In this document: one piece after another, positions 1 through 10,113 of the stretch | How the letters are laid out: each line of letters begins with the position of its first letter | Position numbering within the stretch: the stretch's first letter is position 1 | Assembly: GCA_003427395.1 (NCBI GenBank) | Contig: BFEA01000122.1 | Location: forward strand, 2,142,216-2,173,342 | From: Chara braunii | Taxonomy: Eukaryota; Streptophyta; Charophyceae; Charales; Characeae | Length of the DNA stretch: 31,127 nt | Direction of reading: 5' to 3' | Made by a program: the position numbers and the translations under genes | Notes under the pieces: generated by a model | What the model was told of the DNA's origin: nothing | The model's database searches: none | Seen by the model: only the letters and a program-made list of their open reading frames with translations

Positions 1-719
1 TTTTTTTAAGGGCCCAGTGCCCAAGGAAGAACAAGATAGAAAACAAAGAGCCATATTCTGGCCCGACAGGTCTTCATTCCTACTCTGTGAGGCGGAGCCT
101 CTCCCCAGTTTTATCCTAAGGCGCAACTAAGGAGACTAAGTGAAGAAGCCAGAAAATGACGTTCTCGCATCAATGAGTACATTTCTATACTTTAAAGACC
201 AGACGGAAAAATAGGAAATGAGATACTATTGATAAATCTACAAAAGAAGGATAAAAAACTGAACAGAGGAGATCATTACTAAATGACATTATCATTCTAG
301 GGACTGCAAAAAAGGACCAAAACTAAAATATCCAGAACACGCATCAACAGTGACCAAAGAAGGGCAGGAGGCCCAATGTTGACAGAACCAGTGAACCCCA
401 ACTCGCAAGTTCGAGGATTTGCCAATTTTGTGAAGCCAATCAAGGTAGATGATGTGTCTCAAGTCTTTTTTGATACGAAAAATCACTTGTTGCAACGCTG
501 GAGCTTCATAAGATAAAACCACATCATTCCTTTGTCGCCATAAATGTCATAAGAGAGTTGTCAGAGTCACTATTTCAGAGTGGGGCCTCGTTTGAGGATT
601 CGGTATCATTCTAGCGGAAAGATTTCAATGATATTCCGTAATGACTCCTCCGCGTGGTGACAGTACCTTAGGATGCCTCGCAACTGGTCCCCTGTTTTCC
701 AATCCTGTCTGTCCTTGTC
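1..719 (-). other. LINE 3' part: eroded C-terminal tail and 3' UTR
   Basis: Continuing the minus strand past 720, a short frame (about 590-719) reads like the end of a LINE C-terminal domain, with DWKTGDQLRGILRY. Around 340-520 another frame has LHKIGKSSNLRV followed by a few Cys, which may be the remains of the zinc-binding end. The rest to position 1 looks non-coding and ends in a T run on the plus strand. No independent gene is seen. Confidence 0.45.
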
Positions 720-1554
720 TCATAGGTCCCCTACTCTGAGTATTTCATTCTTTACCCAACTTTTATTGGGCGGGGATGAACTTTTCATGATACAGCCCCT
801 CGCATCCGTCACCCATTTATTCCCGAACAGGGGTTGGCGATAAATTTCTTCCCATCGGTCGGGGTAGGCCTTGTCTGGGAGCGGTAGCCTCCTCCAAGTT
901 CGCAGCAGGGATGACCAAAAACTATTCAACCTTTGTTCTCCCCCTTCTGCACCCTCCTTTTCCTCTAGGGAATTTGCGTGCGATTGCCCAGAAGCGGTCC
1001 TCCAGCCAGGTCAGCGGGTGGACTGTCTGGGGGGTTGTTGGGGCTAATCGAGCCAGATGTTCCAGCAATAAGACACACCATGGGTTTTGAGGAGCGAAAA
1101 TAAGCTTTTTGATCCATTTTATTCGCAATGCATGTACCTGCGTAATAGGGTCAATTATCCTCAGACCACCCGCTGCTTTCGGTTGTATTATTGAGTTCCA
1201 AGCTACCCTGCTAATTACGCTAATCAGTTCCCCATCCCCTCTCCATAAGAAGGTTGCTGATTTTCCTTTAAGGCTTCTCAAGGCTGGTTTGCTCAAGGGC
1301 CACAACAGGGATTTATACCATAGTGTTGCAAAGATTACATTGTTTAGTATCAGGGCTCGTCCAAAAAATAATGTGTGTTTATTTTTCCAATTGTTTAGTT
1401 TGTGTTGCGTTTGGGTACTTATCCAATCGTCGTTTATTGGCGGCCGCCCTTCTGTAGTCATAGATACTCGCAAAATTCTCATCGGAGCATCAAATGGCTT
1501 CCATGCAATACGCGGTAATTCCGGTGGGCGCCCCCCCTGGTAATGAATCCACAA
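720..1554 (-). pseudogene. LINE C-terminal region downstream of RT
   Basis: The 210-residue piece at 922-1554 carries the conserved post-RT block of L1/Tx1-type LINEs: GRALILNNVIFATLWYK, FLWRG, a Val-Ala-Trp, GGLRIIDP and QVHALRIKWI. The piece at 720-929 continues it with WRRLPLPDK and RQPLFGNKWV. A change of frame separates the two near 922-930. Start codons assigned here are arbitrary because both are internal fragments. Confidence 0.8.
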
Positions 1555-2310
1555 TCTTTGTGTCTTGGACCCCCAATTCCCACCCTCACAAATTTTTCCA
1601 TCATCTGGTGGATTTCCTCCATGTTACTATGTGTAGCCTCCACCATTACCTTAAGACCATCTGCAAATAGGGAGCACACAGGAATTGCATCCTCCGGGAT
1701 GTGTGTAATTCTAATTTTAGATATATTTTTATTCTCCTCAACGTTAGGAGCAACCGCTTCCATAATGATCAGAAAGAGGAAGGGGGCGATCGGGTCCCCC
1801 TGGCGGACCGAACATTGTAGGTGTATGGGCGGTGCAAGACTATCGTTAACTTGGATACGTGTGGTGGCGTTTTGATGCAGTATTTGTACCCAACGTCTGA
1901 AGTCCAGACCAAAATTCATTTTTTTCTAAGCATTTGTCCAGGAATGGTCAATCCAGATGATCATAAGTTTTTTCAAAATCGATAAAGACAAGAGCCGCGT
2001 TTTGGCGCGAGTGCTTTGTGAGCTGGAGAACCTCATGGATTAGCAGGATATTCTCTTGTATATTCCTATTTTCCATTAAGCCCGTTTGAGCGGGGTGGAT
2101 GATATCCTCCATTACTGGGATCATCCTGTTCGCAAGGGCTTTGGACAACACTTGGTATACCACTGTAAGTAATGTGATTGGTCTGTAGGTTCTAATGTCC
2201 ATCTTATCTCCCTTTTTATTTAGGAGGGTTAGTATCCCCTGCCCCACCCGTTCCCCCATTCCCTCTGCATGCCACACTTCCTCATAAAAGTCCATTAGAT
2301 CTTGGCTCAT
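1479..2310 (-). pseudogene. LINE reverse transcriptase core, active site mutated (FADG)
   Basis: Two adjacent pieces make the RT palm. The first (1948-2310) has TYRPITLL, LANRM, QTGLMENRNIQEN and VFIDFEKTYDHLD, the last carrying the motif A Asp. The second (1479-1919, other frame) has RQGDPIAPFLF (motif B) and LFADGLKVM. The family motif C is F/Y-A-D-D; here the second Asp codon (1656-1658) is GGT, Gly. That Asp binds catalytic metal, so the enzyme would be inactive even without the frameshifts. The RT would copy element RNA at a nicked chromosomal target. Confidence 0.9.
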
Positions 2311-3455
2311 GAAATCCTATGTGGTTTCCCAAAATTCTTTGGGAAGCCATTTATCCCTGGTGCCCTTTCCTCCTTCATGTGAAGAAGTGCAGTCCATATC
2401 TCGCATTTAGAAAGCGGGGCATCCAGAGAGGAGCGTTGTTCAGGTGTCAAAGCTTTATTCATGGGCTCCAAGAATTCTTTTATCAGTTGATCGTGGCGTG
2501 GTGCATTCGATTTGTCTATGTGTGAAGAAAACAGATCCTTGTAGAAATCATATGTTAGCTTTGTGCAACGTGCTGTAGTTATAGTTGGGTCTGATTCCCT
2601 AACATTTAGTTCATAGAGAGCTTCGATTGTTGTTCTTGAGATTCGTGTTTTTGCCATGCTGAAGAAATGGGAGTCCATAGCCCCCTCGGTAGAAAATCTG
2701 GATAATCTTGCCCTCGTCTGGGCTCCTTGCCATCGATATCGTGCATGTTTGAACAATCGATTTTTGAGGTCTTGTATATGATTTTGTAATTTTGCGGCTC
2801 TTTGATCCTGCCCTTGCAAATTTTGCTCCTGTTCCGCTTCCACTAAGTTGTGCATAATAGTAATCTCTTGCTGATATCTTGGAGCCGCTAGTTGTTTGGA
2901 GAATTCATTGCTATTTCTGGCCATGTAAAATAGACCGTTGTTAAACCATGCAATTTGCGATTCCTGCTGTGGGCGATAGTCTTTCCAAAAATCACAGACC
3001 TGTCTTAGGTAAAATAGACCATTGTCAAGCAGAGAAGTGTTTAGTTTGTAATAACTGCCCCCCTGGTCTGGCCGTTTGCATAACGTCCAGACCGCCATAC
3101 TGTCCATACACATCCTGTGATCCAGTCCGGGATAGGGGCTGGTTGGTAGAATTGCTGCCGTTGACAGCCCCCCTCCCAATTCCTTTGAGGCCAGGATTAG
3201 GTCAATACGGGATTTGGATAGTCTAGTGGGATCGTTGTTTTGAATATAGGTCAAAGCTCTCTCAGTGGGATGACTGCGCCTGAAGGTGTCGAAAAGTGAC
3301 AGGGAGGCGCATAACTGTCTCAACATCCGCTCATCCTCCTCTGCGTTATATATAGTGGTTTGAGAGACTGTCCACTGATCAAGCCACCTATCCGGTGCAA
3401 CATTAAAATCCCCTGCCAAAATTAGCGGGATTCCTGGGATGGGGAGGGTTTCCAT
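2307..3455 (-). pseudogene. LINE endonuclease C-terminal half and linker to RT
   Basis: This 382-residue open stretch begins at the fourth endonuclease block with LAGDFNVAPDRW (Asp and Asn of the GDFN motif). It continues with SRIDLILAS and LDHRMC, which is the usual SDH region with Ser replaced. The remainder is the charged, partly helical linker found between endonuclease and RT in LINE ORF2. It ends with EERAPGINGFPKNF, resembling the start of RT motif 0 (often APGPDGFP in this family). It overlaps the previous fragment and the next one in different frames, so at least two frameshifts flank it. Confidence 0.85.
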
Positions 3456-3910
3456 TTTGTCGAAAAAGTTGTCTTTCTCGGGTTGTATTTGGGGCGTATA
3501 TAGCTATTATAGAAACTATTTCTAATTCTAACATCCCCAAAATTTTCACCCACCGACCTTCCTTCTCATCCTTCTCCCAGTAAAGCACTTCCAATCGTGA
3601 TTCGGGGGGGATCCATATTGCCACTCCGGAGCTCCCCGGTCTAGGGGCAAAGGCCTGGTAGCTTTTGTAAGGCCAGGCTTGTTTGTGGGTGATGATCGGG
3701 TGTATCCATTAAGTGGGTTTCTTGCACACATACTATGTCCGGCCACAACCTTCCTCCTACGCCTCTCATCAGGTCCCATAATGCTTTATTTTTTTCCGGG
3801 TTGCGTGACGCCAGACCATTCACATTAATTGTTCTAATGTCCAGATCTGCTTGCTTCAGCATGCGTTTCCACTTCTGGTTTTTCCCGTATATCACTTCTA
3901 CCCAGTCCAT
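3403..3910 (-). pseudogene. LINE endonuclease domain, N-terminal half (broken)
   Basis: This is the start of an apurinic/apyrimidinic-like endonuclease, which nicks target DNA for target-primed reverse transcription. The first piece (3641-3910) has an INVNGL strand near residue 28, then DIVCVQETHL with the catalytic Glu. A second piece in another frame (3403-3624) begins MAIWIPPESR and carries IIAIYAPNT, the strand that precedes the GDFN motif in this family. A frameshift lies between the two, near 3625-3645. The ATG at 3908-3910 is plausible as the ORF2 start because a stop lies upstream. Confidence 0.8.
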
Positions 3911-3984
3911 CTTATGTTTTGACCGTGTACCCCTGGACCCTACCTCATTTGCTTAAGAGTTGTGTCCAGTCTTGCGTCTCCCAG

Positions 3985-4098
3985 TCAACCCTAATGTTGA
4001 GTATATTTTTCCTTAGGATTGTACAGAGACATATGAGTAAATCAACCCTAATGTTGAGTATATTTTTCCTTAGGATTGTACAGAGACATATGAGTAAA
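3985..4098. repeat. Two-copy 57-bp tandem duplication
   Basis: A 57-bp unit is repeated head to tail without visible mismatch (3985-4041 and 4042-4098). Because 57 is a multiple of three, the duplication stays in frame on the minus strand and repeats 19 residues (LLICLCTILRKNILNIRVD) in a 78-residue ORF at 3945-4181. That ORF ends about 33 bases before the endonuclease ATG, the place where ORF1 would end, but it is far too short for a normal ORF1 and I do not call it a gene. Confidence 0.9.
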
Positions 4099-4346
4099 TC
4101 CTCTGTAGACCAGATCTTGCTTGTGTTGATTTTAACTGTTGAATGTCTAAGAGTGGGTTGTGTGTATGCCATTGAGGACAACTAAACACAACACTCAGTC
4201 AATCCCCTGAGATACAGGGTAATCAATGCTGGCAAGGCTCATAATCACGGTTCCCAATTTCTTCTGTATAATTTGCTGTTTAAGGGACGCTGGACCCGTT
4301 TTTCAGCTGGTGACGCTCCCCACCAATAGATGGAGCCTCCCTCTAG

Positions 4347-4383
4347 GTGCTAGTGCTGACTGTTGAATCAGCAGCACTAGCAC
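4347..4383. other. Short imperfect hairpin
   Basis: GTGCTAGTGCTGA at 4347-4359 pairs with TCAGCAGCACTAGCAC at 4368-4383, with three extra bases in the right arm and an 8-base loop. A T run does not follow directly, so I do not call it a terminator. The surrounding 4190-5020 stretch shows no gene, only A- and T-rich tracts. Confidence 0.6.
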
Positions 4384-5025
4384 TGGCGGGGGTTGTTTAA
4401 GGGGGAAAAAAAACAAAAAAACAAAAAACGTTTTGTTTTCACTTTATTGCGGGGCCTAAAAACTTATTTATTTTTTAAAACTTTTTTAATGAGTTTTGTA
4501 TAATATGAAGTACATATCTGTAAATTTTCAGGGTAAACATTTGGCTCTGCGAAAAAAAAAAGAAAAGTCACCAAAGATGGCGGTGTCGAAAACTGAACAA
4601 CGTTTTTTGTTTTTCTTAATCTACTAATACCTAAAGGAAAAAAACGGTCCCAGTAAGACGGTTCCTTTGGGGCCCAGCAAAAATAAGGCCCGCACGTCGT
4701 TTGGACGGCACAGGAGGTGTCGCGTGAAATTGGCCGCAGGAAGAGTTTTCTCCCGTTGCGTTTCATGGGGAAACGCTGCCAAAAAATGTAACGACAGGTG
4801 GGTTTGAGTCGGGGAGGGGCCAGGCCGCTTTTATGCTACTTTGTCTGGCGGGCGGTTTTTCGCATTTTGCCGTTGATTGCAGAAAGTGTTAAAAGGCAGG
4901 TGTCGGGCAGATTCAACCAGGCAGTGTATATTAATTTTCTATGTTCTAGTGGAAGATCCATTCTATTTTGCTCATCCTATTGATGGAAGTCGCATGAGGC
5001 CAGCCGCCAGGTTGGAGACTTACCT

Positions 5026-5026
<1 letters not shown>

Positions 5027-5100
<74 letters not shown>
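5027..5100. repeat. Compound CT/GT microsatellite
   Basis: A (CT)15 run at 5027-5056 passes directly into (GT)22 at 5057-5100. Several Ser/Leu, Arg/Glu or Cys/Val repeat ORFs on both strands are only translations of this tract. Confidence 0.97.
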
Positions 5101-5101
<1 letters not shown>

Positions 5102-5326
5102 ACATGCCAGTGCCCCGCCTGCCGCGGCATCACCGTGGCGGACCTGTAACTTGTTTCTCATAATAGCAAAAGGCGGTCGGGAATCCCTCCACATCTCAAC
5201 CTGGAACGAATACATGCTGGAAACCGGGTTGGACTCCAGCGTCCCATTCAAAATGCCACTCTTGAACAAGGATCAAGAATCAACTGGAGAACCAGATACC
5301 AGTAAGGACTTTCCACTACTAACTTC

Positions 5327-5896
5327 TCAGAGAAAGCACAGAGCCCTCACCCTGAGACAGCCTGATCGAATCCAAGAATCAGTCCATGGGATCGTAGAGG
5401 CACCGGAGTTGGACCACTGTCCCCTCCACCAGTGCCAGATCATTACAGAGCAGGGACAGTCTGTCCGCAGATGCGACGTTGTTTCCAAGGCCCACTCACA
5501 TAGAGAGCATTGAGAAGAGACGTTCATACCTTTTGAAGCCAGCCAACCTGCTGACGGTACAGAATGCAGGGATCGTAACCACGGCAGGCTCGCCGCCCTC
5601 TGGTCTGGTAGTTTCTGTGTCTGTTTCCAAAGTCTCAGCAGTTTCTCCTCTGTGACGCAGTCCGCTGGGTGATCGTTCCACCTTTTGAGAGCTGTGGCTA
5701 CGGGGGCTTTTGCCACTTTCCTCAACTGCAATGCTCTGGCTATCTTCGTGCTGTGCTGGCCCAAAGGGGTGAAAAAGTACATCTGTTTGGGTACTCCATT
5801 CCAGCCATACAAAGGAAAAAAAAAAAAAAAGAACAAGAAGAAGTAAATGGGCAACCTCCCAGCAAACTGAACAACGTTTGCCTCAGGGTCACACAC
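5327..5896 (-). pseudogene. Second LINE 3' fragment with RT-associated zinc-binding domain
   Basis: A 189-residue minus-strand ORF contains CSLCEWALETTSHL followed by a Cys about eight residues on and a Trp-rich stretch. This is the pattern (C-x2-C, then ET, H-L, then C) of the zf-RVT domain at the C-terminus of many LINE ORF2 proteins. Upstream it has KRWNDHPAD and LRLWKQTQ. No RT core is found to its right, so only a 5'-truncated 3' end is present. The first 30 residues, with a Phe run from a T tract, are probably not LINE sequence. It is a separate insertion from the LINE at 1-4190, since that element's C-terminus lies to the left. Confidence 0.7.
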
Positions 5897-6204
5897 TTGG
5901 ACTTTACCAATTTTTATTTTATTTTATTTTCTCTTTTTTTAATGAATTCATCATTTCATTCCAAAATATTGAAGAGGCTGGGGTCCTCAGAACTTCTTCT
6001 TTTTTTCTTTTTTTTTTTTCTTTTTAATTTTTAAAGAGAAACGCAGTTGCTTATGCAATAATATTCCACTCGAGGCCGGGGACCTCACAATTCTGCCCAG
6101 TAAGTACTGGGGCCATTACCCAGCTTCGGCTTTGCTGGAAACAAGGTCCGGCGTCCCACCGAGAAACTCATTTTGGTCAAACTTAACCTAACCTAGACAG
6201 ATCT

Positions 6205-6411
6205 GTAAACTCAAGGAAGCCTGGACCGCCTAGGCGGGTTTCCCACCACGCACCCTTAGATCTCCAATAACAGCAACATTCAATGAACCCAGATCACCAT
6301 GGATGCAGTTCAAGTTTGCTTCCAACCCTACTTTCTCTAGCTATAGGCGAATAGTGTTCCCACCACTGACGGTAGCGCTCACACTGCCTCCCTAGTGCCA
6401 CTACCCATAGA

Positions 6412-6452
<41 letters not shown>
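6205..6452 (+). mobile_element. SINE-like retroposon copy 1 with 40-base A tail
   Basis: About 200 bp of sequence ends in a pure run of 40 A at 6413-6452, the hallmark of an RNA-copied insert on the plus strand. The block GGTTTCCCACCACGCACCCT near 6237 recurs at 6709-6728 with related downstream sequence, so this is a repeat family. I see no clear A and B boxes of a tRNA-type promoter. It could instead be the 3' end of a LINE. Confidence 0.55.
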
Positions 6453-6453
<1 letters not shown>

Positions 6454-6680
6454 ACCGTACTGGTTATCGTGAGTGGTTGAGAATGAATGTGTTTTCCGAA
6501 ACTTTATCAGCACAGAAACAGCTCCAACTTGAAGACCAAGATGCACTCCACGCGACCAACAGATCTACTATTGAAGCCCTAGAAACAGAGACAGACTCTG
6601 AGTCGAATGACAACTAGGTTGTCTTGCCAACAATGATCCCTCCTCTCTGTCAGGGCTACCGTCCCATCCTTACTGACCAA

Positions 6681-6880
6681 ATACTGTAAAGAGCCTGAGC
6701 TGCCATGACGGGTTTCCCACCACGCACCCTTGGATCTTCGTGGTTGCTATCACAATGGGTACAGCTCAAGTTTGGTCTTCACCGGCTCTCTCTTACCACG
6801 TGACCAGTAGCGTTCCCACGGCCCCTTGTTGCACTCTCACTGCCCAAAGTGGCGCCGCTGTTAATAAATCTGTAAGTTTC
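6681..6880 (+). repeat. SINE-like retroposon copy 2 (no A tail)
   Basis: It shares with copy 1 the GGTTTCCCACCACGCACCCT block, then GGATCT and a diverged CA-AG-TTCAAGTTTG-like stretch, then TAGCGTTCCCAC. The two copies align with many substitutions. It lacks the long A tail. The 79-residue plus-strand ORF over it is not supported as a gene. Confidence 0.5.
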
Positions 6881-7045
6881 ACCCTAAATCTCACACAAAA
6901 AACCTGTCTCCCTCCCACAATGGTAGCAGAACAACTGCAAAGTCTTCAACGGATAGTCTCTCCCTATAAAAACGCCTGAACTGCAAGAAGAGAAGAGACT
7001 ACAGGTTTCCTTCCTTACAACACAGAAAATTCCCCATAGGACGGG

Positions 7046-7167
7046 TTTTTTTTTTTTTTTTTTTTTTTGGGAACAAGGCTCCAATCTATTCGTGGGGAGC
7101 AGCACGTGCTTGGAACCGGGCCCAGCGTTCCATATAGAAATTTACATAGAAATTTACATAGAAATTT
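7046..7167. repeat. T run and 12-bp tandem repeat
   Basis: A 23-base T run occupies 7046-7068. At 7134-7167 the unit ATAGAAATTTAC is repeated about 2.8 times. From 7170 to 7930 I see no supported gene; the 118-residue ORF at 7386-7742 has no recognisable domain. Confidence 0.85.
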
Positions 7168-7931
7168 GAAAGTTTGAGATACCCGGCTTTGGCTAAGAAA
7201 AAATTGGGCTACTTAGAAAATCACTACGACAAACCTCAAAATAGGCAAAGTTCAGAATAGGACGGATTATCAGAACAAAAACGAAATCCCGAGAGACTGT
7301 AGTTATTGCGAAATTAGAAGAGACACCGGGCTGTTCTAAAGCGCAGAACTTCCACGACTAGCATCTACAGGTAAGAGGGATATCGATGCAAAGGCACTAC
7401 ATGCATGAAAGGGGCACATCCATGACTAACATCAACGGGCAGAAGGGGAAATTAACTCAAAGCCACTGTATACGAGAAAGGAATAGGGGTAATCCAATCT
7501 TCAGTGTACTCGTAATCTGTAGATCTACCAGATGCATAGATGTAAAAGGGAGCAGAGGAATCGGAATATCCGATGACACACTATGTGCGAGGAGAAGAAA
7601 CAGGGTACCCATTTCAACATACAGGAAATCGATGAACCTAACCTACCAACAGGATCAAATACAAAGAAAGTATTCAGCTACCACTCCCTGCAATTTTGGA
7701 GAGAAACAGAGCAACCCAAAAAGTGAGACCTCCTTAAAGTAGGCAGCACTCCCACCGCCATAGGACGCTCTCCCACGGCTTCCGCTGGCGCTGCTGCGTT
7801 CTTTTGTTTAAGTTCATCCCAAACTGCCTGCAACTTGAATGGCAGCTGCCTGCGCCTTGTGTTTACACAGAGCCTGTGTATCCCGGCCTCCGTCTGCAGC
7901 CAGGATGGCTATGCAGCTCCTAGAAGTAGAT

Positions 7932-7933
<2 letters not shown>

Positions 7934-7991
<58 letters not shown>

Positions 7992-8300
7992 GTTCATATT
8001 ATCTATTGGTGAAAAGTGAAAGAGGTTGGTTGGTTGGTTGGTTGGTTGGTTGGTAGGGGCCACGAGGATGTTGAGGCACCTGAGCACCGAGGCGCTCACT
8101 CCTCCACTCAAGAAGGAGGTGGGACCTCAACACTTTTCTCGGACGACTACCATAGCCCAAGACCTCGTGGGGCAAGCTAGGCGATGAGGATAGGTCGTGC
8201 ACTAGGCGCGTTGCTTTGCTCGCACAGCAGCGGCCCCGGGTGTGCTACCGCCGCCACGGCCCGTAACTCGTGAGTTAGCTCTGCTCTGTAACTTCAAACC
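7934..8300 (-). mobile_element. SINE-like retroposon on the minus strand with 55-base A tail
   Basis: On the plus strand a 55-base T run (7934-7988) is followed by about 300 bp of GC-richer unique sequence. Read on the minus strand this is a body followed by (AACC)n at 8024-8054 and then a long A tail, which is the layout of a retroposed RNA. The body's right limit is set only by the change in composition near 8300-8340. No tRNA, 5S or 7SL relationship is obvious to me. Ser/Phe and Lys-run ORFs here are artefacts of the homopolymer. Confidence 0.5.
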
Positions 8301-8427
8301 GTAGCGCAGCTTTCCCGTGGCCGCCGCTCCCCTTCACCAATTTTTTTTTAACAAATAACATTAAAAAATAATTTTTTATTTTGATTTTTTTTCATTTATT
8401 TGTTTGGCCCGGGCCCTCTCGCTCCCC

Positions 8428-8476
8428 AAACACGTGGTATCAAAAAAAAAAAAAAAAAAAAAAAACACGTGGTATC
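8428..8476 (+). mobile_element. Poly(A)-only insertion with 14-bp target duplication
   Basis: The 14 bases AAACACGTGGTATC occur at 8428-8441 and again at 8463-8476. Between them there is only A (about 21, exact split ambiguous). This is what an extreme 5' truncation during target-primed reverse transcription would leave: a poly(A) tail with its target-site duplication and no element body. Confidence 0.65.
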
Positions 8477-8532
8477 GAGCGGAGTGGCACGTACCATACC
8501 ATACGCAGACTTCCCCCGAGCACAACTCACCC

Positions 8533-8570
8533 TGGACTGGAAATGAATGTATGGACTGGAAATGAATGTA
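8533..8570. repeat. 19-bp tandem duplication
   Basis: The 19-bp unit starting TGGACTGGAAATG is present twice head to tail (8533-8551 and 8552-8570) with no mismatch. Confidence 0.95.
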
Positions 8571-8655
8571 TGCGAAGCCATAGGGCCTCGCTGCACTACT
8601 CTCGAAATGTGCAAAACGAGAGCGAATCTTCCGCTAGAATATGGGGTATTCGTTT

Positions 8656-8935
8656 CATGCATGCTGGCCTCAATCACGTCCAGATGCGAGTCAAAAATTC
8701 AAAACGTCGTATCGGAGTCATGGCCTTAGAAAAAAGGTGTTGGCGCGAGACAGCTTCCCTTGGTGAGTGGTGGCCGAGAGGCCATCCGGGATCTGCGGTT
8801 TGTCCTGCATGCATCTGGCCTGAACCACGTCCAGATGTGAGTCAAAAACGGAAAAGTCACATTGGAAGTGGGATTTGCGGTTTGTCCTGCTGGCATCTGC
8901 CTCGACCACGACAGATGTGAGTCAAATTTCAGTTT
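8656..8935 (+). repeat. Three degenerate repeats of about 82 bp
   Basis: The blocks GCATGCTGGCCTCAATCACG (8660), GCATGCATCTGGCCTGAACC and CTGGCATCTGCCTCGACC are each followed by AGATG(T/C)GAGTCAAA. The last two are 82 bp apart (from 8791 and 8873, both starting AT-TGCGGTTTGTCCTGC). The first copy is more diverged. The 179-residue plus-strand ORF covering this is an unsupported translation of repeats. Confidence 0.7.
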
Positions 8936-9261
8936 CAGACAGCGGGAGGGGTGAGTGGCAGGCGAGGCCCTCTCTAGGCGCCATGCGTCGTCGGAACTCG
9001 CGCCGAATCCGAATCCTCGCGCAGACAGATGCGCTTCTTCTTTGTTTTGTTTTGTTTTTTTTTGGAATACAGATGCGCTTCTCCTTTTCAGATTTTCAGA
9101 AAAGAAAAAAGAGAAAAAGATGCGCTTCACCTACTGCTGCCTCGTTTTTTTTTGTTGTTGTGTCTTTTCCTACTAGCTTGTATTTGCGCCTTGCACGGTC
9201 GACGCATATCCCGCCAGAAAGTCGGCGGAGAAATAGGGCAGCTAGCGCAGCCGCTTCCGGA

Positions 9262-9413
9262 GGCCAAGTCCCACTAGCAGCGTTGATCTACCTCAACGCC
9301 TGAATCTGGACGTCTTTTGTGGAGACGTGCAGTTCAGGAAACTCAACACCTCTCAGCCAAAGCGTCCAGATTCAGGCGTTGAGGTAGCTCAACGCTGCTA
9401 GTGGGACTTGGCC
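9262..9413. mobile_element. Fold-back element with 51-bp inverted arms
   Basis: The arm 9262-9312 (starting GGCCAAGTCCCACTAGCAGC) is the reverse complement of 9363-9413 with a single mismatch. A 50-bp spacer separates them. The sequence AAGTCGGCGGA occurs just to the left (near 9221), just to the right (near 9421) and again near 9468, suggesting a duplicated or repeatedly interrupted host sequence. No ORF is present; it looks like a small non-autonomous fold-back transposon. Confidence 0.75.
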
Positions 9414-9900
9414 CCGGCAGAAAGTCGGCGGATTGCTATAATAATTAAAAAAGAAGAAAAAAAAAAGGTCGGCGGAGAAATGGAGCAGCTCGCCGCCATG
9501 TGTCGGCACTGAGCATCAGGGCGCCAAGAGCACGTTCGGTGTATCTGGACGCGAATTTGAGTAGATGCAGTCCTGCCCCTGCAGGTTGGAGTTCGAATCG
9601 AGCATCTCACGTGTCCACAGTATTTCGTCCACGTCAGGATTGCTTTGCTCGGTGGCTTGTCGTTTCCTTTATCTTTTTCTCGTTTTTACTTCGGCTTGTG
9701 GCTTCAGCGTTCGATTTACATCTTCAGTGTATATCGTTGAAGAAGCAGTCCAGATGCATCTTGATTGTTCTGTAGTGGATCGTTGCCCTTTCATTTATCT
9801 GCTTCCTTCAGTTTCTCAACAGTCACATCCGGCACATGGAGCGTCCTTCCGCTACTGATGAAATGAAATGTGCAAAACGAGGGCCTCACTGCTGCACTAC

Positions 9901-10011
9901 GGGCATCGCCACACCACTCGAAATGTGCAAATGAGAATGAACTTGGGGCTAGAACATGGCCAGATGCACTCGCCACGTTTTTCACATTCTGAGAGTGGTG
10001 TGGCGAGGCCC
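9901..10011. mobile_element. Small MITE of about 111 bp
   Basis: GGGCATCGCCACACCACTC at 9901 pairs with the reverse complement of the right end, GGGCCTCGCCACACCACTC, differing by one base across the first 19, and both continue with GA-ATGTG. Related single ends occur at 8583, 9880, 14530 and 16200 (GGGCCTCGC followed by CACCACT-like sequence), so this is a family in this region. Target duplication is unclear. Confidence 0.65.
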
Positions 10012-10113
10012 TAAGCTTGAATCTTGACAAATATCCATCGGCCTACCTAACTCAGGGCATACTCACACTAGCACGTACTTCCGCAAATTTTAAGTGAGGG
10101 CATACTCACACTA

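Larger units (their letters stand above)
1..4190 (-). mobile_element. Decayed LINE (non-LTR) retrotransposon, L1/Tx1-like
   Basis: Minus-strand reading frames from right to left give endonuclease, linker, reverse transcriptase and a LINE C-terminal region, in the order expected for the second ORF of an L1- or Tx1-type element. The pieces lie in at least three frames with internal stops, so the copy is dead. The plus strand begins with seven T at the window edge, which would match a poly(A) tail if the 3' end lies there; the edge hides the rest. The 5' limit near 4190 is a guess. No full ORF1 is visible, so 5' truncation is likely. Clade placement by eye is uncertain. Confidence 0.85.

Noticed and set aside
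6180-6196. Telomere-like AACTTAACCTAACCTAGA
   Set aside because: Only about two imperfect units, with no array.
8381-8920. 179-residue plus-strand ORF
   Set aside because: It covers a poly(A) insertion, a 19-bp tandem duplication and 82-bp repeats; no domain and no conserved partner.
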